Shown: positions 1 through 7,823 of the stretch, piece by piece
Layout: each line of letters begins with the position of its first letter
Position numbering within the stretch: position 1 is the stretch's first letter
NCBI GenBank assembly: GCA_963696025.1
Contig: CAVOII010000004.1
Coordinates: forward strand, 744,001 to 808,000
DNA length: 64,000 nt
Direction: 5' to 3'
From: JABCYV01 sp963696025
GTDB taxonomy: Bacteria; Acidobacteriota; Terriglobia; Terriglobales; Acidobacteriaceae
The notes under the pieces: model-generated
Databases searched by the model: none
The model's input: the letters and a program-made list of their open reading frames with translations, nothing else
What the model was told of the DNA's origin: nothing
Program-made: the position numbers and the translations under genes

Positions 1-1140
1 CTGTTGCGGACATTTTGGGGACTGCTTCAGGAAAATCCTGGTTTCAATCCATCAAGAATTGTTGCCGCCAATCTCTACCTTCCAGTACCCAACAATCCTG
101 ATATGGATCGCTACGCCAAGCCCGAAATTTTTAACTCTTTCGTGCGGGAGGCTTTGCGCCGCGTGAGTGCCATCCCGGGAGTTGATCTCGCTTCCATGAC
201 CACTGATTTACCAGTCACCCACTTGTCGCGGCGACGGCCCGTCAATATTGAGGACCGTCCGGACGAATCTGGCAAAGGTCTGTTTTCTGAAATCACCAGT
301 GTGACTCCTGAGTATTTCAAGGTGTTACAGGCTTCGTTAGTACGCGGACGTTACTTCACCGGAGACGATGATACCGGCAAACAGCCGGTGGCAATCGTCG
401 ATGAAAGCACAGCTCGTACCTACTGGCCGGACCGCGATCCCATTGGCCGCCGTTTGAGCATGAGGAGCATTAGGGGCGCAGCCAACCCGCCGTGGTGCAC
501 CGTGGTTGGCGTGATCAAGGACATCAAGAGTGATGGCCTCGACCAATCCGGAGTTCCCCACTTCTACCGACCGATCTACCAGTTTCCAGGACCCAGGTCT
601 TTGTCTTTAAGCGTGACGGTCCGGACCTCTTTGTCCGCCACCAGCCTGGAGCCGCAGATACGTCGTGCGATACAGGCAGTCGATCCAGATCTGCCGATAT
701 TCAACGTACGTACTATGAATGAGGTCATTGACGGTTCTCTGGCTTCGCGCCGCTTCTCCGCGGAGTTGGTGGGAGTATTTGCCGTGGTGGCGCTTCTGTT
801 GGCGTCAGTGGGAATTTACGGTCTGTTGGCCTACATGGTAGGTCAGCGGGCGCACGAGATTGGAGTGCGCATGGCGCTGGGAGCAATGCCCTCGACCATT
901 GGGAAAATGATTGTGAGCCGGGGTGCGGGTCTGGCCGGCATCGGACTGGGGGTCGGTCTGATCTTGTCGGGGATCATGGCCCCGCTGATTTCCAGTTTGC
1001 TGTACGGAGTTCGACCTATTGATCCGGAAGTGTTTATCGCTGTGCCGTTGATCCTCATGGTGGTTGTACTTTTGGCGAGCTACATACCGGCGCGGCGCGC
1101 GGCCAGGGTGAACCCGATCGTCGCCTTGCGGGAGAGTTGA
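1..1140 (+). CDS. ADOP-type ABC transporter permease, C-terminal part (cut by window edge)
   Basis: This is the C-terminal 379 codons of an acidobacterial duplicated orphan permease (MacB/FtsX superfamily); the reading frame is open at base 1. The visible part holds the second periplasmic MacB_PCD domain and the last FtsX domain, with three hydrophobic segments over about residues 255-375 and the family motif HEIGVRMALGA between the first two. It is a close paralogue of the complete permease at 1384-3852: the last 165 residues are almost identical, while the periplasmic part carries scattered substitutions and a small indel. The family is thought to form a membrane subunit for export or for mechanotransmission of a MacB-like ATPase; the substrate is unknown. 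The 5' part lies outside the window. Confidence 0.9.
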   Translation: MLRTFWGLLQENPGFNPSRIVAANLYLPVPNNPDMDRYAKPEIFNSFVREALRRVSAIPGVDLASMTTDLPVTHLSRRRPVNIEDRPDESGKGLFSEITSVTPEYFKVLQASLVRGRYFTGDDDTGKQPVAIVDESTARTYWPDRDPIGRRLSMRSIRGAANPPWCTVVGVIKDIKSDGLDQSGVPHFYRPIYQFPGPRSLSLSVTVRTSLSATSLEPQIRRAIQAVDPDLPIFNVRTMNEVIDGSLASRRFSAELVGVFAVVALLLASVGIYGLLAYMVGQRAHEIGVRMALGAMPSTIGKMIVSRGAGLAGIGLGVGLILSGIMAPLISSLLYGVRPIDPEVFIAVPLILMVVVLLASYIPARRAARVNPIVALRES

Positions 1141-1230
1141 AACAGCAGGATTGGCCGACTCTGCAAGCAAACAGGTCTGTGATATTATAATTCGTCAGTT
1201 AGCTAATATTAAAAACAAGTTTGCAATCGA
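1..1230 (+). repeat. Direct repeat copy 1 (ADOP 3' half plus downstream spacer)
   Basis: The block matches 2725-3941. Identity is highest over the last 570 bases and continues past the stop codon through the noncoding spacer (both copies have the AT-rich stretch gatattataattcgtcag). Identity beyond the gene end points to segmental duplication or gene conversion, not selection on the protein. Confidence 0.85.
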
Positions 1231-1244
1231 GTTGAAGCAGCAAG

Positions 1245-1346
1245 ATTGATCCGGTGATGGACCCGCTTCGCGATGATCCACGGTTCGGAGACTTGATGAA
1301 CAAGATGAATTTTCAACGCGATGCTCGTCAGGCGCTTCAAAACTGA
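1245..1346 (+). pseudogene. Relic of the C-terminus of a TPR-containing regulator
   Basis: A 33-codon open stretch ending in TGA reads IDPVMDPLRDDPRFGDLM followed by about 15 more residues. This sequence type closes the TPR domain of many acidobacterial Ser/Thr kinases and CadC-like regulators. There is no start codon and an in-frame stop lies just upstream, so only a tail remains. It sits between the two permease copies, directly after the end of the repeated block, and may mark the boundary of a rearrangement. Assignment is from motif recognition alone. Confidence 0.5.
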
Positions 1347-1383
1347 TGGGATTCGCCCACGTTAAACAGTCGAGGGGGTTTTG

Positions 1384-3852
1384 ATGACCACGTTATTGCA
1401 GGATATGCGGTATGGACTGCGGGTGCTTTGGAAGAGTCCCGGTTTTACCATCGTAGCGATGCTTTCCCTGGCTTTGGGCGTGGGCGCGAACACGGCGATT
1501 TTTAGCATCGTGAACGCGGTTTTGTTGCGTTCGCTTCCTTTTTCGCACCCGGACCGGTTGGTGAAGATCGTGGCCAACAATAGGGGGGTGGGGGCGCAGG
1601 ATATTGGACTCTCCGTTCCCGAACTGGACGATCTCAGAACAAGGGCGGGCGTCTTTGAGCAGGTGACCGTTACCTTCCCAACCGACACTAATTTGACCGG
1701 CGCAGAGCGTCCGCAACGTCTCGAAGCGCTGGCCGTCAGTCCTAACTATTTCTCCATGCTCGGCACCTCAGCGCACATCGGGCGGGTGTTTGGCCCGGGT
1801 GACGAGGCGCAGGGTTTCGCCGAAGCGGTCGTGATCAGCGATAGCCTGTGGGCCAGAGGGTTCGGCAGAGATCCCGGAATTCTGGGCAGAAAGGTGCAAC
1901 TCGACAATGATCCCTATATGATTGTCGGCGTTCTTCCGCCCGGATTCCGCCATCCGGGCAGCACGGTTGCCACGGATGTCGAAATATGGGTGACAGCGGG
2001 ATTCAAAGCCGATCCTTTCCCGAAACCTCCTGATCGCAGCCGGCGGTTCTTGCCCGGAGCGATCGGACTTTTGAAGCCTGGAATCAGCCGGGAACAGGCG
2101 CAATCCAGGTTGGACGCGTTCGCGTCCCAGCTACGGGCGGAATACGCCACCGACTATCCGGCGGGGTCGGGCTGGTCGATTGAGGTAGAGCCGTTGCAGG
2201 AGTCGTTGGTGGGCAACGTCCGGCCCATGTTGTTGGTGCTGATGGGCGCGGTGGTGCTGATCATTCTACTGGCCTCGGTCAACGTTGCGAATCTGCTCCT
2301 GGCCCGGGCTTCCGGAAGACAACGGGAGATGGCGGTGCGGCTGGCCATGGGAGCAAGCCGCACCCGCATGATTCGGCAGTTACTCACCGAATCAATGATT
2401 CTGTCTCTGCTTTCCGGTGTTGTCGGGGTGCTGACGGCCATGGCGGCGTTGCATTTTGTGCAGTTTCTACCCGCGCGAATTCCGCGGCTGGCCGAGGTGC
2501 AGGTGGACTGGACAGTGCTGTCTTTCGCCTTGCTGGTTTCCCTGCTTGCCGGGCTGGGGTTCGGATTGGTTCCGGCCCTGCAATCTTCGAAGGCCGAAAT
2601 TGCAGTAGCCATCCGGGAAGGAGCCCGAGGCTCGGGCACCAGTGGTAAAACCAACCGGTTGCGCGGTCTGCTGATCGCATCAGAATCTGCCCTGGCGGTG
2701 GTGCTGATGGTGGGAGCGGGTCTGCTGTTGCGCACGTTTTGGGGACTGCTCCAGGAAAATCCCGGGTTCAATCCATCAAGAATTGTTGCTGCCAATCTCT
2801 GGCTGCCGTTTCCTAACAATCCTGATATGGATCGCTACGCCAAGCCCGAAATTTTGAACTCTTTCGTGCGGGAGGCGGTGCGCCGCGTGCGCGCTATCCC
2901 CGGAGTTGGCCTCGCTTCCATGACCACTGATTTACCGGTCACCCACTTGGCGCGGCGGCGCCTCGTCAATATTGAGGACCGTCCGGACGAATCTGGCAAA
3001 GGTCTGTTTTCTGAAATCACCAGTGTGACTCCTGAGTATTTCAAGGTGTTGCAGGCTCCGTTGATACGCGGACGTTATTTCGCGGAAGACGATGAGCCCG
3101 GCAAACAACCAGTGGTCATCGTCGATGAAACTACGGCTCGTACTTTCTGGCCGGACCGCGATCCCATTGGCCGCCGTTTGAGCATTAGGGGCGCAGCCGC
3201 CAACCCGCCGTGGTCGACCGTAGTTGGAGTGATCGCGGACATCAAGAACGATGGTCTCGATCAATCCGGAAGCCCCCACATCTACTCCCCGATCTACCAG
3301 TCTCCAAGAGTCGGGACTTTGAGCGTGACCGTCCAGACGTCTTTGTCCGCCACCAGCCTGGAGCCGCAGATACGTCGTGCGATACAGGCAGTCGATCCAG
3401 ATCTGCCGATATTCAACGTACGTACTATGAATGAGGTCATTGACGGTTCTCTGGCTTCGCGCCGCTTCTCCGCGGAGTTGGTGGGAGTATTTGCCGTGGT
3501 GGCGCTTCTGTTGGCGTCAGTGGGAATTTACGGTCTGTTGGCCTACATAGTAGGTCAGCGGGCGCACGAGATTGGAGTGCGCATGGCGCTGGGAGCGATG
3601 CCCTCGACCATTGGGAAAATGATTGTGAGCCGGGGTGCGGGTCTGGCCGGCATCGGACTGGGGGTCGGTCTGATCTTATCGGGGATCATGGCCCCGCTGA
3701 TTTCCAGTTTACTGTACGGAGTTCGGCCTATTGATCCGGAAGTGTTTATCGCTGTGCCATTGATCCTGATGGTGGTTGTACTTTTGGCGAGCTACATACC
3801 GGCGCGGCGCGCGGCCAGGGTGAACCCGATCGTCGCCTTGCGCGAGAGTTGA
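1384..3852 (+). CDS. ADOP-type ABC transporter permease (MacB/FtsX family)
   Basis: The 822-residue protein has the standard ADOP layout: an N-terminal helix at about residues 20-45 in a conserved MTTLLQDMRYGLR context, a first periplasmic MacB_PCD domain, an FtsX domain with three helices at about 275-400, a second periplasmic domain at about 440-650, and a C-terminal FtsX domain ending PARRAARVNPIVALRES. ATG at 1384 is chosen over the TTG three bases earlier because GAGGGGG at 1372-1378 is correctly spaced. A fusion adaptor, two ATPases and a TolC channel follow on the same strand, so a MacAB-TolC-like export complex in the inner membrane is likely. The substrate cannot be told from sequence. 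Confidence 0.93.
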   Translation: MTTLLQDMRYGLRVLWKSPGFTIVAMLSLALGVGANTAIFSIVNAVLLRSLPFSHPDRLVKIVANNRGVGAQDIGLSVPELDDLRTRAGVFEQVTVTFPTDTNLTGAERPQRLEALAVSPNYFSMLGTSAHIGRVFGPGDEAQGFAEAVVISDSLWARGFGRDPGILGRKVQLDNDPYMIVGVLPPGFRHPGSTVATDVEIWVTAGFKADPFPKPPDRSRRFLPGAIGLLKPGISREQAQSRLDAFASQLRAEYATDYPAGSGWSIEVEPLQESLVGNVRPMLLVLMGAVVLIILLASVNVANLLLARASGRQREMAVRLAMGASRTRMIRQLLTESMILSLLSGVVGVLTAMAALHFVQFLPARIPRLAEVQVDWTVLSFALLVSLLAGLGFGLVPALQSSKAEIAVAIREGARGSGTSGKTNRLRGLLIASESALAVVLMVGAGLLLRTFWGLLQENPGFNPSRIVAANLWLPFPNNPDMDRYAKPEILNSFVREAVRRVRAIPGVGLASMTTDLPVTHLARRRLVNIEDRPDESGKGLFSEITSVTPEYFKVLQAPLIRGRYFAEDDEPGKQPVVIVDETTARTFWPDRDPIGRRLSIRGAAANPPWSTVVGVIADIKNDGLDQSGSPHIYSPIYQSPRVGTLSVTVQTSLSATSLEPQIRRAIQAVDPDLPIFNVRTMNEVIDGSLASRRFSAELVGVFAVVALLLASVGIYGLLAYIVGQRAHEIGVRMALGAMPSTIGKMIVSRGAGLAGIGLGVGLILSGIMAPLISSLLYGVRPIDPEVFIAVPLILMVVVLLASYIPARRAARVNPIVALRES

Positions 3853-3941
3853 AACAGCAGGATTGGCGGACTCTGCAAGCAAACAGGTCTGTGATATTAT
3901 AATTCGTCAGTTAGCTAACATCAAAATAGAGACGCAATCGA
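2725..3941 (+). repeat. Direct repeat copy 2 (ADOP 3' half plus downstream spacer)
   Basis: Partner of the block at 1-1230. It ends right at the start codon of the adaptor gene (3942), so the spacer in front of the adaptor is shared with the spacer behind the first permease. Confidence 0.85.
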
Positions 3942-5201
3942 ATGGACATCGCCCGGCCCGAGTTCAAGACCCAGAAACGTCGCCGCCAGCTGTTTATCTT
4001 GGCGGCGGTAATCTCAGGCGTGGCCGCAGTCTCAGTTGGAGTTTCACGCCTAAAGCCGGCGGCACCTACGGTTGAGCGCGGAACCGTGTGGACCGACACG
4101 GTCAAGCGCGGTCCGATGCTGCGCCAGGTGCGGGGGTTGGGGACGCTGGTGCCCACCCAGGAGGCGGTACGTCAGATACCGGCGGAGACCGAGGCCACTG
4201 TCGTTCGCATTCTTATGTTGCCGGGCTCGCAGATCAAAGCCGACACGATCTTGCTGCAGATGACAAACCCTCAGACGGAACAAGCCGCGGTTGACGCGCA
4301 GCTTCAATTGAAGGCCGCCGAAGCCGAATACCAGAACCTTCGAGTGAAGCTGGAAAGCGATCTGATGAACCAGAAAGCCGGCGCCGCCACCGTGCACGCA
4401 GACGACGCACAGGCACAACGGCAGGCCGACACTGACAAGGCGCTGTACGAATTAGGCGTCATCTCAGGCTTGGCCTACAAGTCTTCCAGGGGCAAGGCGG
4501 ACGAGTTCACCACGAGAAACGACCTTGAAACGCAGCGGCTCGCCGCCAATCAGCGAGCGATCGAATCGCAGATGGCGCAAGAGCAAGCCAAAGTCGACGA
4601 GATGCGGACATTGGCGCAGCTCAAACAAGAGCAGTTGGACGCGTTGAAAGTGCGAGCGGGAATTGATGGCGTGCTGGTGGATCTCCCGCTCCAGGTCGGC
4701 CAGCACGTGCTGCCTGGAACCATGCTGGCAAAGGTGGTGGAGCCCGAGCATTTGATGGCTACTCTGAAGGTCGCTGAGACCCAAGCGCGCGACGTGCAGA
4801 TTGGTGAACTTGCGTCGATCGATACTCACAACGGTTTGATTGCCGGCACAGTGATGCGTGTCGATCCGGGAGTACAAAACGGAACGGTGACGGTCGACGT
4901 AAAACTCACCGGGGAACTTCCCAAGGGCGCGCGGCCTGAACTGAGCGTGGATGGAACCATCGACCTGGAGCGGATGGACAACGTGCTCTATGTAGGCCGG
5001 CCGGCGTTCGGGCAGGAGAACAGCACCATCAGCTTGTTCAAACTCAGCCCTGGCGGGCAGGGAGCCTTGCGCGTGCCAGTAAAGGTTGGGCGAGCCTCGG
5101 TGAATTCGATCCAGATCATCGAAGGCTTGCGCGAAGGCGACGCCGTCATCTTGTCCGACATGTCGCGCTGGGATAACACCGATCGCGTCCGGCTTAATTA
5201 A
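3942..5201 (+). CDS. Efflux periplasmic adaptor (HlyD/MacA-type membrane-fusion protein)
   Basis: The 419-residue protein has a basic N-terminus and one membrane anchor (about 15-37), then a beta-barrel/lipoyl half-motif around 65-110 (VRILMLPGSQIKADTILLQM), a long Gln/Ala-rich helical hairpin at about 120-225, the second lipoyl half (IDGVLVDLPLQVGQHVLPGT) and a C-terminal beta-barrel and membrane-proximal domain. That order is typical of MFP subunits that link an inner-membrane transporter to a TolC channel. It lies 89 bases after the ADOP permease and 23 bases before the ATPase, consistent with one transcript. The family assignment is firm; the substrate is unknown. Confidence 0.92.
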   Translation: MDIARPEFKTQKRRRQLFILAAVISGVAAVSVGVSRLKPAAPTVERGTVWTDTVKRGPMLRQVRGLGTLVPTQEAVRQIPAETEATVVRILMLPGSQIKADTILLQMTNPQTEQAAVDAQLQLKAAEAEYQNLRVKLESDLMNQKAGAATVHADDAQAQRQADTDKALYELGVISGLAYKSSRGKADEFTTRNDLETQRLAANQRAIESQMAQEQAKVDEMRTLAQLKQEQLDALKVRAGIDGVLVDLPLQVGQHVLPGTMLAKVVEPEHLMATLKVAETQARDVQIGELASIDTHNGLIAGTVMRVDPGVQNGTVTVDVKLTGELPKGARPELSVDGTIDLERMDNVLYVGRPAFGQENSTISLFKLSPGGQGALRVPVKVGRASVNSIQIIEGLREGDAVILSDMSRWDNTDRVRLN

Positions 5202-5224
5202 TCGAAGCAATCGAGGCAGACATC

Positions 5225-5950
5225 ATGACCGACGCAGGACAACCGCTACTTCAAGTCGAAGATCTGAAGAAAATCTTCTACACCGATGAAGTCGAAACGC
5301 ACGCGCTCTCCGGAGTGCATTTGTCCATTCGCAAAGGGGAATACGTTGCCATGTCGGGGCCTTCGGGCTGCGGCAAATCCACGCTGCTCTCGATTCTCGG
5401 TTTGCTCGATACTCCGACGGCAGGCAAATATCAGCTGAATGGCCAACCCGTCGAGAGCCTCGACTTCGCGGACCGGTCGCGCATTCGCAATCAGGAAATT
5501 GGCTTTATCTTTCAGAGTTTCAATCTGATTGGCGATCTCACAATTTACGAAAACGTGGAGTTGCCGCTCACCTACCGCCAGAAAATGCCCGCCGCCGATC
5601 GCAAAAAGCGAGTGATGGAGTCGCTGGAACGCGTAGGCATGGCGCACCGCGTGCGCCACTATCCTTCTCAGCTCTCCGGAGGGCAGCAACAGCGCGTCGC
5701 CGTGGCGCGCGCGCTGGGCGGGAAGCCTTCCATCCTGCTCGCCGACGAACCCACCGGAAATCTCGACTCTCACAATGGTGAAGCGGTGATGGAGTTGCTG
5801 CAGAACCTGCACCGCGAGGGCGCGACCATCTGCATGGTGACGCACGATGTGCGCTTTGCCAAACACGCACAGCGCGAAATCCATTTGTTCGACGGCAAGG
5901 TGGTGGCGGAAGAGGAACTGAGAAAGCTGATGGCGGATGTGCATGCATGA
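5225..5950 (+). CDS. ABC transporter ATP-binding protein (MacB/LolD type)
   Basis: This 241-residue ATPase is intact: Walker A GPSGCGKST at 45-53, Q-loop QSFN near 97-100, signature LSGGQQQR at 150-157, Walker B ILLADEPTG at 170-178 and H-loop His207. The motif set and length fit the o228/MacB-LolD family that energises FtsX-type permeases. It probably drives the ADOP permease and adaptor upstream. Its stop overlaps the start of a second ATPase gene (ATGA at 5947-5950), indicating translational coupling. Confidence 0.94.
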   Translation: MTDAGQPLLQVEDLKKIFYTDEVETHALSGVHLSIRKGEYVAMSGPSGCGKSTLLSILGLLDTPTAGKYQLNGQPVESLDFADRSRIRNQEIGFIFQSFNLIGDLTIYENVELPLTYRQKMPAADRKKRVMESLERVGMAHRVRHYPSQLSGGQQQRVAVARALGGKPSILLADEPTGNLDSHNGEAVMELLQNLHREGATICMVTHDVRFAKHAQREIHLFDGKVVAEEELRKLMADVHA

Positions 5951-6100
5951 TTCGTCTATGCAATCTAGAGCGCAGTTATGAAACTCCCGCCGGGCAAACT
6001 TGGGTGCTTCGCCGCATCAGTCTGGAGATTCGCGAAGGCGAGTTCACCACCATCATGGGGCCGTCCGGGGCGGGAAAGTCTTCTTTATTAAATGTGCTAG

Positions 6101-7268
6101 GGAGACTCTGATTAAGTCCTCCCTTTCCACAGGGAGTATAGATAAAGTCGTGCCAGCATGAACTCGTTCGGCAAGCAGAGGACACTGGCGATGATGACGG
6201 GATTTGAGCGGTACACGAAGAAGACTCGGCGGGCAATGTTCTTGGAAGAGATGGAGCAGGTGGTACCGTGGAGGAAACTGTGTGCGCTGATCGAGCCGCA
6301 CTATCCCAAGCCGGGCAACGGGCGACGACCGAAAGAACTGGAAAAGATGCTGCGGATTTATTTTCTGCAGCAGTGGTTCAATCTGGCGGACCCGGCGGTG
6401 GAAGAGGCTTTGTACGACTCGGCGACCCTGCGGCAGTTCGTGGGCATTGATTTGGGAGCCGAGCCGGTGCCGGATGAGACGACGGTGTGCAAGTTCCGGC
6501 ATCTGCTGGAAGAGAACCATCTGGGGGAAGAGATTCTGGGGACTGTGAACCTGCATTTGCAAGCCAAGGGCGTGCGGATCACGACGGGCACGATTGTGGA
6601 CGCGACCCTGATTCACGCACCTTCCTCGACCAAAAACCGCGAGCAGAGCCGGGACCCAGAGATGCACCAGGCGAAGAAGGGGAAGAACTGGTACTTCGGG
6701 ATGAAAGCGCACGTGGCCGTCGACAGCAAGACCAAGATCATCCATACGGCGGTGGCGACGGCAGCCAATGTTTCCGATGTGGCCATGTTGCCGGACCTGC
6801 TGCATGGCGAAGAAACGCGGGTGTGGGGCGACGGAGCGTATCAGGGCCAAACCGAGGTGATCCGCGAGTGCGCGCCACGAGCACGGGATTTCACCCAGCG
6901 GCGCTGTCGCTACAAGGGTCAGATCGTGGATGAAGTGGCGTGGGCGAAGAACCGGACGAAGTCAAAGGTGCGGGCGAGGGTGGAGCACGTGTTTCAAGTG
7001 ATGAAGCTGAAGTTCGGATTCGTGAAAGTACGCTATCGCGGGCTGAAGAAGAACGCGCACCGGCTGTTCGTTACCTGTGCGCTGGTGAATCTGTTTGTGA
7101 GCCGCAGAAAACTGCTCGCCGTAGCGTAGGCTCGTCCGGCTTTGCCCCGTAGGCGCGGTTGCAATGCCAGTACTGACCAGTTCCAGCATCCGAGACCCGA
7201 ACCGGCAGCGCGGTTTCCTGAACACTGTTGTTAGTCGACCCTAGAATGAGCGCTTATTCAGAGTGTCC
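6101..7268 (+). mobile_element. IS5-family insertion sequence, complete, with CTAG target duplication
   Basis: The 1168-bp element is bounded by imperfect inverted repeats (left ggagactctgattaag, right cttattcagagtgtcc) and flanked by direct CTAG repeats at 6097-6100 and 7269-7272. A 4-bp YTAR-type duplication is characteristic of the IS5 subgroup. One transposase gene fills most of it. Both ends and the duplication look undamaged, so insertion seems recent and the element may still be active. Confidence 0.93.
6158..7129 (+). CDS. IS5-family transposase
   Basis: The 323-residue DDE transposase shows an IS5-group N-terminus (VPWRKLCALIEPHYPK), a first catalytic Asp in GTIVDATLIHAPSSTKN, a second in VWGDGAYQGQ, and a Glu in the C-terminal segment RARVEHVFQVMKLKFGF. 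An alternative start lies at the internal Met codons near 6191-6194, just before the conserved TGFERYTKK segment. It is carried by the element that splits the ATPase gene. All expected motifs are present and no frameshift is seen. Confidence 0.95.
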   Translation: MNSFGKQRTLAMMTGFERYTKKTRRAMFLEEMEQVVPWRKLCALIEPHYPKPGNGRRPKELEKMLRIYFLQQWFNLADPAVEEALYDSATLRQFVGIDLGAEPVPDETTVCKFRHLLEENHLGEEILGTVNLHLQAKGVRITTGTIVDATLIHAPSSTKNREQSRDPEMHQAKKGKNWYFGMKAHVAVDSKTKIIHTAVATAANVSDVAMLPDLLHGEETRVWGDGAYQGQTEVIRECAPRARDFTQRRCRYKGQIVDEVAWAKNRTKSKVRARVEHVFQVMKLKFGFVKVRYRGLKKNAHRLFVTCALVNLFVSRRKLLAVA

Positions 7269-7823
7269 CTAGCGCTGCTCGATGACAGCTGGCAGGGCGA
7301 GTACTGGTTCCGGGCGCAAGCTGTCCATGAGATGAAGCGCAAGCAGCGGAGCGAGTTGGCCAAACGCAACATCGGCATGGTGTTCCAGAGCTACCACCTT
7401 CTCGATGACCTGACGGTGTGCGAAAACATCGAACTGCCGCTCTCCTACAAAGATGTTCCGAACAGCCAGCGGCAGAGCCTGGTGGCGGACACACTCGATC
7501 GTTTTCAGATCGTCGCAAAAAAGGATCTCTATCCCAGCCAGCTTTCTGGCGGACAACAGCAGCTAGTTGGGATCGCGCGAGCGGTGATTCACAGGCCTGC
7601 GCTATTGCTTGCCGACGAACCTACAGGCAACCTGCACTCCTCGCAGGCAAACGAAATCATGGAACTTTTCCGCACCCTAAACCAGCAAGGCACCACGATC
7701 GTGCAAGTCACGCACGCGGAGGCGAATGCCGCTTATGGCTCGCGCACGATTCAGCTCCGCGACGGCTGGATGGTGAGTTGACACCTCGAACCCGGAGCTT
7801 CAGCCGTATGAGGCGGTGAAGCA

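Larger units (their letters stand above)
5947..7781 (+). pseudogene. Second MacB/LolD-type ABC ATPase, split by an IS5-family insertion
   Basis: The N-terminal 51 codons (5947-6100) contain Walker A GPSGAGKSS; the rest resumes after the insertion at 7273. Removing 6101-7272 (the element plus one CTAG copy) restores an uninterrupted 220-codon gene reading NVLALLDDSWQGEYWF across the junction, with LSGGQQQ, Walker B LLLADEPTG and H-loop VTHAE. Two positions differ from the neighbouring intact ATPase: the residue after LSGGQQQ is Leu not Arg, and the D-loop is GNLHS not GNLDS. These may predate the insertion or reflect decay. The downstream half could only give a protein without Walker A, so the gene is taken as inactive. 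Confidence 0.93.
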
